From: Zoogloea oleivorans
Lineage (GTDB): Bacteria; Pseudomonadota; Gammaproteobacteria; Burkholderiales; Rhodocyclaceae
Length of the DNA: 39,170 bases
Direction: 5' to 3'
Assembly: GCA_030157785.1 (NCBI GenBank)
Contig: JAOAUC010000054.1
Coordinates: 1-39,170, forward strand
The notes below the pieces were generated by a model that worked only from the letters and a program-made list of their open reading frames with translations, ran no database searches and was not told where the DNA came from. This document shows, in pieces, positions 7,985 through 14,634 of this stretch (the first letter of the stretch is position 1; every line of letters starts with the position of its first letter). The position numbers were made by a program, and so were the translations under genes.

Positions 7985-8977
7985 TTACGCCACAGGCTTC
8001 GTCACGCGGGTGCGCAATATGCCGATGCCGTCTATTTCGAGCTCGATCACGTCGTCGGGCTTGAGGAAGCGCAGTTGTTCCAGGCCACACCCGTTGCCCA
8101 CCGTGCCCGAGCCCAGCACTTCGCCCGGGTAGAGGGTTTCTGAACGGGAGATGTGGGCAATCAGGTCCTCGAACTGCCAACGCATGTCGCGGGTGTTGCC
8201 GCGGCCCCACTCCTCGCCATTCACGCGGGCGATCATGTTCAGGTCGTAGGGGTCACCAATCTCGTCGGCGGTGACCAGGCAAGGCCCCATCACGTTGCCG
8301 GTGTCAAAATCCTTGCTCTTGGCGGGTCCGAGCATGCCGACCATCTCGATGGCCTGGGCATCGCGGGCACTCATGTCGTTGAAGATGGTGTAGCCGAGGA
8401 TGTAATCGCGAGCCTTGTCGCGCGGAATGTCCCTGCCCTTCCTGCCGATGTAGCAGGCCAGCTCCAGCTCGAAGTCCATGGCCTTGCTGTAGGACGGCCA
8501 GATCACGTCGTCATCGGGGCCGATCACGGCGAAGCGATTGCCTTTGTAGTAGATGGGCTGCCGATTGAAGGTGTCGATGACCCGGTCGTCGGCGCGGGTG
8601 TTCATGGCCTTGAACGCGGCCTCCGGGTCCGGCTCGCGGGCCACGCGCATGCGGCGGGCGGCGGCGAAGCTCTGGCGCAGGTGCAGCTCAAAACAGGAAC
8701 AGTCGCGGACCTGCGGCGGTGGCTGGATGGGGGCGCACAGATGCACATCGGCCCGCGCCAGCACGGCACTCGCCGGCGTGCGCTGCACCAGGGCGCGCGC
8801 CGCATCGAGGGCACCCTCCCCGGCCTCCACCAGCGCCAGCACGCTGGCGAATTCCGGCCGGGCATGGCCATGGATGGTTTCGCTGGCGACCTGCAGGTCG
8901 AGCACCAGGTGGTCTTTTTCGAGCAGGGCGCCGGCCCGCTGAAAGCCGCCGGCATCACGGTAGGTGACAAGTCTCAT
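7985..8977 (-). CDS. Fumarylacetoacetate hydrolase (FAH) family protein
   Basis: A 330-residue FAH-superfamily enzyme. The divalent-metal site is visible as Glu170 and Glu172 in DFELELACYI and Asp201 in NDMSARD, and the C-terminal LGSGTVGNGCG matches the family. Members hydrolyse C-C bonds of beta-diketones, isomerise or decarboxylate 2-hydroxydienoates, or hydrate 2-hydroxypentadienoates in meta-cleavage pathways. Being next to the Rieske oxygenase, it probably acts on a ring-cleavage product. A second, different FAH gene (15582-16478) follows the extradiol dioxygenase. The N-terminal ~90 residues form the usual poorly conserved cap. ATG 8977 follows GAGGAA. The exact reaction cannot be assigned. 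Confidence 0.9.
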   Translation of the reverse strand: MRLVTYRDAGGFQRAGALLEKDHLVLDLQVASETIHGHARPEFASVLALVEAGEGALDAARALVQRTPASAVLARADVHLCAPIQPPPQVRDCSCFELHLRQSFAAARRMRVAREPDPEAAFKAMNTRADDRVIDTFNRQPIYYKGNRFAVIGPDDDVIWPSYSKAMDFELELACYIGRKGRDIPRDKARDYILGYTIFNDMSARDAQAIEMVGMLGPAKSKDFDTGNVMGPCLVTADEIGDPYDLNMIARVNGEEWGRGNTRDMRWQFEDLIAHISRSETLYPGEVLGSGTVGNGCGLEQLRFLKPDDVIELEIDGIGILRTRVTKPVA

Positions 8978-8986
8978 GGGGGTTCC

Positions 8987-9685
8987 TCAGACGCGGCCGC
9001 AAACCGGAATCAGTGCGCCGGTGACCGCCGAGGCGTCATCCGACAGCAGGAAGGCGATCACTGCCGCCAGCGCATCGGCGCTGACCCAGCGGGTAGCGTC
9101 AGCATCTGGCATGTCGGCACGGTTGGTGGGCGTGTCGATGATGCTCGGCAGCACCGCATTGACGGTGACACCCTTGTCCTTGAGTTCTTCGGCAAGAGCT
9201 TCGGTGAGCCGCGCCACACCGGCCTTGGAAGCCGCATAGGCGCCCATGCCGGTGGCGGCCTTGCTGGCCGCCAGGGCACCGACATTCACTAGGCGACCCG
9301 CACCCTTGGCCAGCAGATGCGGCAACACGGCCTGGGACGCCACCACCGCGGTGCGTAGGTTCATGCCGTACATGCGATCCCAGGATTCGATGCTGCCGGC
9401 CTCGACGGTTTCCCACACAAAGCCACCGGCCACGTTAACCAGCGCATCAATGCCTCCGAGCTCCCCGGCGATACGGGAAAAGGCGGCGCCAGCCGACTCG
9501 GGGCTGCCCAGATCCACGCCGCCGAGGGCCAGGGCCACATCCGGCAAGGCCTGGGCCGGAACGGCGGAGCGGTCGACTAGGACGACGCGGGCGCCCTCCT
9601 TAACCAGCCTCGCCGCCAGCGCACCGCCAAGGAAGCCGAAGCCTCCGGTAACAACGACAGTGCGGCCTGTGAGCGTTTGAGTCAT
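8987..9685 (-). CDS. SDR family oxidoreductase, first gene of oxygenase operon
   Basis: A 232-residue short-chain dehydrogenase with the nucleotide-binding motif GGFGFLG (residues 14-20) and catalytic Tyr150 and Lys154 in YAASK. At the usual catalytic-serine position, 13 residues before the tyrosine, I read Ala137 (NVGALA) by eye, a departure worth checking in an alignment. It is the promoter-proximal gene of the FAH-Rieske-permease-ferredoxin operon, 9 bases before the FAH gene, and so a candidate cis-dihydrodiol dehydrogenase. ATG 9685 follows AAGGATC; upstream codons in the same frame run into the divergent promoter region and are unlikely to be translated. Confidence 0.88.
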   Translation of the reverse strand: MTQTLTGRTVVVTGGFGFLGGALAARLVKEGARVVLVDRSAVPAQALPDVALALGGVDLGSPESAGAAFSRIAGELGGIDALVNVAGGFVWETVEAGSIESWDRMYGMNLRTAVVASQAVLPHLLAKGAGRLVNVGALAASKAATGMGAYAASKAGVARLTEALAEELKDKGVTVNAVLPSIIDTPTNRADMPDADATRWVSADALAAVIAFLLSDDASAVTGALIPVCGRV

Positions 9686-9756
9686 GGTCGATCCTTGATG
9701 TGGCGTTGCAGGGGAAACGGTCCGAAACATCTTTTGAGAGCGGACCTGACGTGAAA

Positions 9757-9785
9757 ACTTTAGACAGATTTTTGTAATCTGTCTA
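9757..9785. promoter_or_regulatory. Palindromic operator over divergent promoter region
   Basis: A perfect 10-bp inverted repeat (TAGACAGATT at 9761-9770, spacer TTTGT, AATCTGTCTA at 9776-9785) lies between the leftward oxygenase operon and the rightward DUF35/thiolase unit. On the leftward strand the repeat supplies a -35-like TAGACA, then a 17-base spacer and TAAAGT as -10 (plus-strand 9757-9762), so a bound protein would cover that promoter. Rightward, a -10-like TAGAAT lies at 9797-9802. An extra half-site AGACAGA occurs at 9813-9819. The cognate regulator is unknown; the nearby IclR protein is one candidate. Confidence 0.6.
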
Positions 9786-9845
9786 TATGTGGATGCTAGA
9801 ATTAAATTCCGAAGACAGAAAACAACGCCCCGGAGACCAAGGACC

Positions 9846-10244
9846 ATGGCCCGCAAACTCCCCGCACTGAACCCCGACAACTCGGCCTTCTGGCAGGGTG
9901 GCGCAGAGGGCACGCTGAACATGCACCACTGTCAGGGCTGCCAGCGCTACTTCCACCCGCCGGCACCGATCTGCCCGCGCTGCCTGAGCCAGGACGTGGG
10001 GCCGCGCCCGGTGAGCGGCCGCGGCAAGGTGCTCAGTTACACCATCAACCACCAGCGCTGGAACGCCGACGTCGAGGTGCCCTATGTGGTGGCCATCATC
10101 GAGCTGGCCGACCAGCCGGGCCTGCGTCTGGTCAGCAACATCGTCGGCATGCCGGTGGATGAGGTGCGCATCGACATGCCCGTGCGGGTCACCTTCAGCC
10201 AGGTCGAGGATGTCTGGCTGCCATTTTTTGAGAGGGAGGCATGA
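9846..10244 (+). CDS. Zn-ribbon/OB-fold (DUF35) acyl-CoA-associated protein
   Basis: A 132-residue DUF35 protein: an N-terminal rubredoxin-like zinc ribbon with Cys29, Cys32, Cys43 and Cys46 (CQGC and CPRC), then an OB-fold. DUF35 proteins bind acyl-CoA and form obligate complexes with thiolase-like partners; in actinobacterial cholesterol degradation the DUF35 part of ChsH2 activates the aldolase Ltp2. The next gene, a thiolase-like protein, overlaps it by four bases, which supports such a complex here. ATG 9846 follows AAGGA. It is the first gene of the rightward unit from the divergent promoter at about 9760-9800. Confidence 0.9.
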   Translation: MARKLPALNPDNSAFWQGGAEGTLNMHHCQGCQRYFHPPAPICPRCLSQDVGPRPVSGRGKVLSYTINHQRWNADVEVPYVVAIIELADQPGLRLVSNIVGMPVDEVRIDMPVRVTFSQVEDVWLPFFEREA

Positions 10245-11434
10245 TGTTCGACCGCCTGTTTGAGAAGGATGTGGCCATCAGCGGTATCGGCCAGTCCGAG
10301 GTTGGCCGCCCATCCGGCCTGTCGGCCATGCAACTGACCCTCGACGCAGCCCTGGAAGCCATTGCCGACGCCGGCCTGAGCCGCGACGATATCGACGGTG
10401 TAGCCTGCTGGCCCGGTGACAACAACAATGGCGATGCCTTTTCGCCAGTCGGCCCGAACGCGCTGATCAGCACCCTCGGGCTCAAGGTGAACTGGTTCGG
10501 TGGCGGCTACGAAGGCCCGGGTCCGCTGGCTGGCGTGATCAACGGTGCCATGGCGATTGCCAGCGGCCTGTGCAAGCACGTACTGGTGTTCCGCACCATC
10601 ACCGAAGCCAGCCGACGCCTTACCGACAAGACCGCCAGCGCCCTGACCAACAAGACCATCGGCCGCGACAGCAGCTTTTTCTGGCAGTGGTACACCCCGT
10701 TCAACGTGCTGTCGGGCATCAATCTGATGGCCATGTACGCGCAGCGCCACTTTCACGAGTACGGCACGCGCCCCGAGCAGTTGGCCCAGATCGCCATGAC
10801 CTGCCGCGCCAACGCCGCCCTCAACCCGAAGGCGGTGTACCGCACACCCATGAGCCTCGACGACTACATGGGCTCGCGGATGATCTCGACGCCGCTGCGC
10901 ATGCTCGATTGCGACGTACATTGCGATGCGTCGACGGCCATCGTGCTGTCACGCATCGATGCCGCCCGGGGTGGGCCGAACCCGCCGATCCGCCTGGAGG
11001 CTATCGGCGCGGCCCTGCACCAGCCCTGGTCGTGGGATCAGATCGACCTGACCGCGATGGTCACCGGCGAAGTGGCCCGCATGATGTGGTCACGCACCGA
11101 CCTGAAGCCTTCCGACCTGGGCTCGGCGCAGCTCTATGACGGCTTCTCGATCCTGACGATGATCTGGCTCGAAGCCCTCGGCCTGTGCCCCCTCGGCGAG
11201 GGCGGACGCTTTATCGAGGGTGGTCACAACATTGCCCGCGACGGGGTGATCCCCATCAACACCAACGGCGGCCAGTTGTCCGGCGGTCGTACCCACGGGC
11301 TGGGCTATGTTCACGAAGCCTGTACCCAGCTGTGGGGTCGGGCCGGCGAACGTCAGCTCAAGGCACACCGCGCCTCGGTGGTCGCCGCTGGCGGTGGCCC
11401 GCTGGGCGGCAGCGTATTGCTGGTCCGGGAATGA
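10241..11434 (+). CDS. Thiolase-like (SCP-x/Ltp2 type) protein, probable retro-aldolase
   Basis: A 397-residue member of the SCP-x/lipid-transfer branch of the thiolase superfamily. The segment that should hold the nucleophilic cysteine (about residues 86-100, GGGYEGPGPLAG) has none, so ordinary thiolysis is unlikely. Instead there is YDGF at residues 299-302, like the conserved tyrosine motif of Ltp2-type aldolases, and the C-terminal His352/His358 region (THGLGYVHEA). With the overlapping DUF35 gene I predict a heteromeric aldolase that cleaves a 3-hydroxyacyl-CoA, possibly a side chain or opened ring. Dit clusters also contain a thiolase/SCP-x-like gene. The start is ATG 10241, or the adjacent ATG 10244, after GGGAGG. 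Confidence 0.88.
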   Translation: MMFDRLFEKDVAISGIGQSEVGRPSGLSAMQLTLDAALEAIADAGLSRDDIDGVACWPGDNNNGDAFSPVGPNALISTLGLKVNWFGGGYEGPGPLAGVINGAMAIASGLCKHVLVFRTITEASRRLTDKTASALTNKTIGRDSSFFWQWYTPFNVLSGINLMAMYAQRHFHEYGTRPEQLAQIAMTCRANAALNPKAVYRTPMSLDDYMGSRMISTPLRMLDCDVHCDASTAIVLSRIDAARGGPNPPIRLEAIGAALHQPWSWDQIDLTAMVTGEVARMMWSRTDLKPSDLGSAQLYDGFSILTMIWLEALGLCPLGEGGRFIEGGHNIARDGVIPINTNGGQLSGGRTHGLGYVHEACTQLWGRAGERQLKAHRASVVAAGGGPLGGSVLLVRE

Positions 11435-11469
11435 AGGCCGACACCACCCCAGCCATAAAGGGAATTCCC

Positions 11470-12330
11470 ATGAACAAAATCCTTGCCCGCCTGATAGTGC
11501 TGCTGCTTGGCTGCACGATACTGATGCCGGCCCGCGCAGAACCGCCCATCGCCACCCGCACCGAAATCGATGCCGGGCGCGCCCAGGTACTGCTCGGCCA
11601 AGCTGTCGAGCATTACCGCGCAGTCGGTGACGCAGCGCTTGCCGAATTCGGCCGCCAGGGGCGCTTCATCGACAAGGAACTCTATGTTTACGTGCTCGCC
11701 AGCGACGGCACCATGCTCACCAGCGGCGGCTCCTCGGCTTCGCTGATCGGCCGCAACGTCAGTGCCATGCGCGATGTGGCCGGCAAGCCCTTCTTTGCCG
11801 AAATGCTCGAAATCGCCAAGACCCGCGGCAGCGGGCACGTGGAATACCGCTGGCTGAACTGGGTGGACAACACCGTGCAGCGCAAGCAGGCCTACTTCGA
11901 GCGGGTGAACGAGCGCGTATTGGCCGTGGGCTACTACCTGCCCCGCACCAGCCCAGCCCAAGCCAAAGCCTTCCTCGAGCAGGCGGCAACAGCCATGCGC
12001 GCAGCGCCCGACGAAGCCATCAAGGAGTTCAACAAGCTTGGGGGACGCTTTGTTCAGGACGACCTCTACGTTTTCGTGATCGACATGAAATCCGGCCACT
12101 TCGTCGCTCACGGTGTGCAGCCACGCCTGATAGGCACCGACGGGCTGGAACTGAAGGACGCCACCGGCCAGCCCATCATCCGCAACATCCTCAAAATGGC
12201 CCAGACGCGCAAACAGGGCGAACTTGACTACCTATGGCCCAACCCGGTCACCAAGAAGAGTGAAGCAAAACGCACCCTCTTCCAGGTCGTCGGCAGCCAC
12301 ATTGTCGCCGTGGGCTACTACCACCAGTAG
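11470..12330 (+). CDS. Exported tandem Cache-domain protein
   Basis: A 286-residue protein with an N-terminal export signal. Cleavage after ARA (residue 23) is plausible, but LLGC at residues 12-15 could also be a lipobox. The mature protein has two similar single-Cache (sCache_2-like) domains, about residues 65-150 and 190-286. Each starts with an ELYVYV/DLYVFV strand, contains LIGR/LIGT, and ends with AVGYY. Cache domains normally sense small molecules outside receptors, but no membrane-spanning output domain is attached, so this may be a free or lipid-anchored binding protein. It is the last gene of the DUF35-thiolase unit, 35 bases after the thiolase, ahead of two terminators. The ligand is unknown. 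Confidence 0.85.
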   Translation: MNKILARLIVLLLGCTILMPARAEPPIATRTEIDAGRAQVLLGQAVEHYRAVGDAALAEFGRQGRFIDKELYVYVLASDGTMLTSGGSSASLIGRNVSAMRDVAGKPFFAEMLEIAKTRGSGHVEYRWLNWVDNTVQRKQAYFERVNERVLAVGYYLPRTSPAQAKAFLEQAATAMRAAPDEAIKEFNKLGGRFVQDDLYVFVIDMKSGHFVAHGVQPRLIGTDGLELKDATGQPIIRNILKMAQTRKQGELDYLWPNPVTKKSEAKRTLFQVVGSHIVAVGYYHQ

Positions 12331-12348
12331 CATTCCCCACCTCCCTCG

Positions 12349-12372
12349 GCCCGAAACAAAACGGGCTTTTTT
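12349..12372 (+). terminator. Intrinsic terminator 1
   Basis: GCCCG (12349-12353) pairs with CGGGC (12362-12366) across an A-rich loop and is followed by six Ts. It lies 18 bases after the Cache-protein stop codon and ends the DUF35-thiolase-Cache transcript. Confidence 0.8.
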
Positions 12373-12373
12373 G

Positions 12374-12398
12374 ACCCGCTTCGGCGGGTTTCTTTTTT
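12374..12398 (+). terminator. Intrinsic terminator 2 (tandem)
   Basis: ACCCGC, a stable TTCG tetraloop, then GCGGGT followed by TTCTTTTTT. It immediately follows the first terminator, making a strong double stop that isolates the iclR gene from upstream transcription. Confidence 0.88.
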
Positions 12399-12406
12399 GC
12401 CTGGCG

Positions 12407-12455
12407 CTCACAGGAAAAATTCTTCCTGTGAGAATTTTAATTCTCCATATAGAAT
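12407..12455. promoter_or_regulatory. Cluster of palindromes upstream of iclR
   Basis: A perfect 10-bp inverted repeat (CTCACAGGAA 12407-12416, six-base spacer, TTCCTGTGAG 12423-12432) is followed by the smaller palindromes GAATT-TT-AATTC (12432-12443) and ATTCT-CCATAT-AGAAT (12440-12455). No T-run follows, and a double terminator already lies upstream, so these are more likely binding sites, plausibly for autoregulation by the IclR protein. No core promoter is obvious. Confidence 0.5.
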
Positions 12456-12504
12456 GAATGCATTGATTTAGCCCTCCTCAACCCTGCTCGCCCTGTCCGT
12501 CCCC

Positions 12505-13338
12505 ATGAAAACAGACCTGAACGACAACAGCGCCGACAAACTTTCTGCGGACGATGACGGAAGCAGTCAGGAAAGCGGCAACCGTGGTGGCAACGGGGTG
12601 ATGGTCAAGCCCATCATCAACGCCATCCGCATCCTGCGCCACCTGACCGAAACCGCCACGCCTGAGCGGGCGGCGGACCTGGCGCGTCTGTTGTCAATCA
12701 ACCCGAGCACCTGCTTCAACATCCTGCGCACACTGGTGGCCGAGGAGATTGTCGAATTCGATCGTCGCGCCAAGACCTATTCGGCTGGCCTGGGCCTGGC
12801 CAAGCTGGTCGGCAACATGGTGACCGAAGGCCAGCGTCTGGAAGCCGCACGGCCGCTGATGCAGGAGTTCGCGGCGCGCTTCGGTGTGACCGTCACCCTG
12901 TGGCGGCGCATGGGCACCGACCGCATCGTGTTGGTCAGCTCGGAAACCAGTCCGGCCGACCTGCGCATAGACATGGCCGCCGGCCAGCGCCTGCCGATGC
13001 TGATGGGTGCCAGCGGGCGCCTGTTCGCATCCCGGCTAGACCTTAGCGATGCGGAGATCCGCGCGGTGTTCGACAAGATCCGCTGGGCCCGCCCGCTTAC
13101 TTTTGAGACTTACCTACAGGAAGTCGAGCAATGCCGCCAGCAGGGCTGGTCGGTGGATGACGGTTACTTTTCGGCCGGCATCATGGTCATCGCCGCACCG
13201 GTGTGCGATCGCAACGAGAACATCGCCTACACGGTTTCGGGGGTGATGTTCCGCGGCCAGTACGATGAGGCCGGGGTCGAGATCGTCGGCCAGGCCATCC
13301 GCCAGCTAGGCCAGAAGCTCAGCACGATGCTCTTCTGA
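12505..13338 (+). CDS. IclR family transcriptional regulator
   Basis: A 277-residue IclR-type regulator. After a polar, probably disordered tail of about 30 residues comes a winged helix-turn-helix (about 34-95) with ARLLSINPSTCFNILRTLVAEEIVEFD, then the effector-binding domain (about 105-277). IclR proteins act as tetramers and often activate aromatic or terpenoid catabolic genes; DitR, the inducer-dependent activator of ditA3 in Pseudomonas abietaniphila, belongs to this family. Here it lies directly upstream of a DitA3-like ferredoxin gene in the same direction, an arrangement that supports the analogy. ATG 12505 has no strong ribosome-binding site. The ligand is unknown. Confidence 0.92.
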   Translation: MKTDLNDNSADKLSADDDGSSQESGNRGGNGVMVKPIINAIRILRHLTETATPERAADLARLLSINPSTCFNILRTLVAEEIVEFDRRAKTYSAGLGLAKLVGNMVTEGQRLEAARPLMQEFAARFGVTVTLWRRMGTDRIVLVSSETSPADLRIDMAAGQRLPMLMGASGRLFASRLDLSDAEIRAVFDKIRWARPLTFETYLQEVEQCRQQGWSVDDGYFSAGIMVIAAPVCDRNENIAYTVSGVMFRGQYDEAGVEIVGQAIRQLGQKLSTMLF

Positions 13339-13377
13339 ACCGCGCCTCCCCGGCCCTTGGGATGCACTGCTTTTACC

Positions 13378-13416
13378 TCACTAAATAGTGACACTTTTTT
13401 GTTTTCTGTGCATAAT
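13378..13416 (+). promoter_or_regulatory. Sigma70-type promoter with overlapping palindrome, ferredoxin operon
   Basis: GTGACA (13388-13393, five of six to the -35 consensus), a 17-base spacer and CATAAT (13411-13416, five of six to -10) form the best promoter I can see in the window. The palindrome TCACTA-AA-TAGTGA (13378-13391) overlaps the -35 box, a typical position for a regulator. Transcription would start about 35 bases before the ferredoxin ATG. The IclR protein encoded upstream is the natural candidate to bind; this is inference. Confidence 0.7.
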
Positions 13417-13460
13417 CGTCTCAGCAGCTTGGTGCTGCGTTCGACTGTGAGGAGACAAAA

Positions 13461-13697
13461 ATGAACAACCCTGAAAATGCCGAAAAGGCACTGCATCGTG
13501 TCACGGCAGAGCGCAGCAAGTGCTGCGGTTACGGTCTGTGCGCCGCCATTTGCCCGGAAGTCTACAAGCTCGACGCGGACGGCCTGGTCTACCTGGACAG
13601 CGAATTCGTCCCGGCAGGTTTCGAGGAAGCCGCCATTGAAGGTGCTGCCGCCTGCCCGGCCGAAGCCCTGATCGTCGAAGCCCCTACCGGCGCCTGA
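13461..13697 (+). CDS. [3Fe-4S]/[4Fe-4S]-type ferredoxin
   Basis: A 78-residue single-cluster ferredoxin. The cluster motif is Cys21-x2-Tyr24-x2-Cys27 with a C-terminal Cys65-Pro; the second of the four usual cysteines is replaced by Tyr24, which favours a [3Fe-4S] cluster. Extra cysteines are Cys22 and Cys31. Ferredoxins of this kind donate electrons to bacterial P450s, and one (DitA3) serves the diterpenoid ring dioxygenase of Pseudomonas abietaniphila. ATG 13461 follows GAGGAG. It is the first gene of an operon with SDR, extradiol dioxygenase and FAH genes, so it probably belongs to the oxygenase step. Whether it or the [2Fe-2S] protein at 4205-4525 feeds the Rieske enzyme is open. Confidence 0.92.
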   Translation: MNNPENAEKALHRVTAERSKCCGYGLCAAICPEVYKLDADGLVYLDSEFVPAGFEEAAIEGAAACPAEALIVEAPTGA

Positions 13698-13787
13698 CAT
13701 CCCTTAAACCCATTGCCAGCTGCAGACCCGGCATCGTCCGGATCCGCAGGCGCAGTCACGCGCTGGCATCGCTTCAGGGGGCATCCC

Positions 13788-14546
13788 ATGGCACGTCTTT
13801 CAGGCAAGGTCGTACTCATTACCGGCACCGGTGGCGGACAGGGGCGCGAGGCGGCCCTGCGTTTCGCCCGGGAGGGCGCCATCGTCGTCGGCTGCGATGT
13901 AGACGCCACCGGCCAACAGGCCACCCGCGCATTGCTCCATGCCGAAGGCCTCGAGTTGCATGGCCAGGCACCCGTCGACCTGGGCGATCCGGAACAGGCC
14001 CGTGACTGGGTTGACACCGCCGTCGCTGCCCACGGCCGCCTCGACATTCTCTACAACAACGCCTCGGCAGCCAGGTTCGGCCCGGTGGGCGAGTTCTCCA
14101 TCGAGGACTGGCACTACACGATCCGGAACGAGCTCGACCTGATCTTCTTCACCACCAAGTACGCCTGGGCGCACCTGACGGCAAGCAAGGGCGTGGTGAT
14201 CAACATCGCCTCCACCGCGGCCTGGGGTGGCTCGCAGGTGGCCGGCATCTCGGCCCATTCGGCGGCTAAGGGGGCGGTGGTGTCGTTTACCCGCCAGTTG
14301 GCCATCGAGGGCGCACCACGCGGCATCCGGGCAGTGAGCATCAGCCCGGGCTTCATCGTTACGCCGGGCACCGCCGCTTTTGTCGACGACCCGAAGATCC
14401 GCGCCGCGCTCCTCGACGGGGTTCCGATGGACCGGCCCGGCCTGCCCGCCGAGGTCGTTGCGCTGGCCCTCTTCGTGGCCTCCGACGAAGCCTCCTTCAT
14501 GACTGGCTCGGACCTGGTCGTGGATGGCGGCCTGCTCGCCCACTGA
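13788..14546 (+). CDS. SDR family oxidoreductase with His at the catalytic Tyr position
   Basis: A 252-residue SDR with nucleotide-binding GTGGGQG (residues 13-19), NNAS near 90-93, and Ser142. The usual YxxxK reads HSAAK, so the catalytic tyrosine is His157 while Lys161 is retained. Ser142 lies 15 residues before this histidine rather than 13. The change may alter or reduce classical dehydrogenase chemistry, although histidine at this position may occur in other SDR members. It lies between the ferredoxin and the extradiol dioxygenase genes, the expected place for a dihydrodiol dehydrogenase (DitB-like). I start at ATG 13788 after AGGGGG because the fold begins there. Confidence 0.87.
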   Translation: MARLSGKVVLITGTGGGQGREAALRFAREGAIVVGCDVDATGQQATRALLHAEGLELHGQAPVDLGDPEQARDWVDTAVAAHGRLDILYNNASAARFGPVGEFSIEDWHYTIRNELDLIFFTTKYAWAHLTASKGVVINIASTAAWGGSQVAGISAHSAAKGAVVSFTRQLAIEGAPRGIRAVSISPGFIVTPGTAAFVDDPKIRAALLDGVPMDRPGLPAEVVALALFVASDEASFMTGSDLVVDGGLLAH

Positions 14547-14634
14547 ATCCACGCAGAAGGCTCCACCAGAAAAGCCTCGCCATAAAGCGCACCCAACGGT
14601 TGATTCCACTCTGAACCCACCAAGGAATAAAACA

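Noticed and set aside
13378..13400. TCACTA-AA-TAGTGA followed by a T-run as a terminator for iclR
   Set aside because: The stem is only 6 bp and AT-rich, and it overlaps the -35 of a good promoter. An operator reading fits better, though weak termination cannot be excluded.
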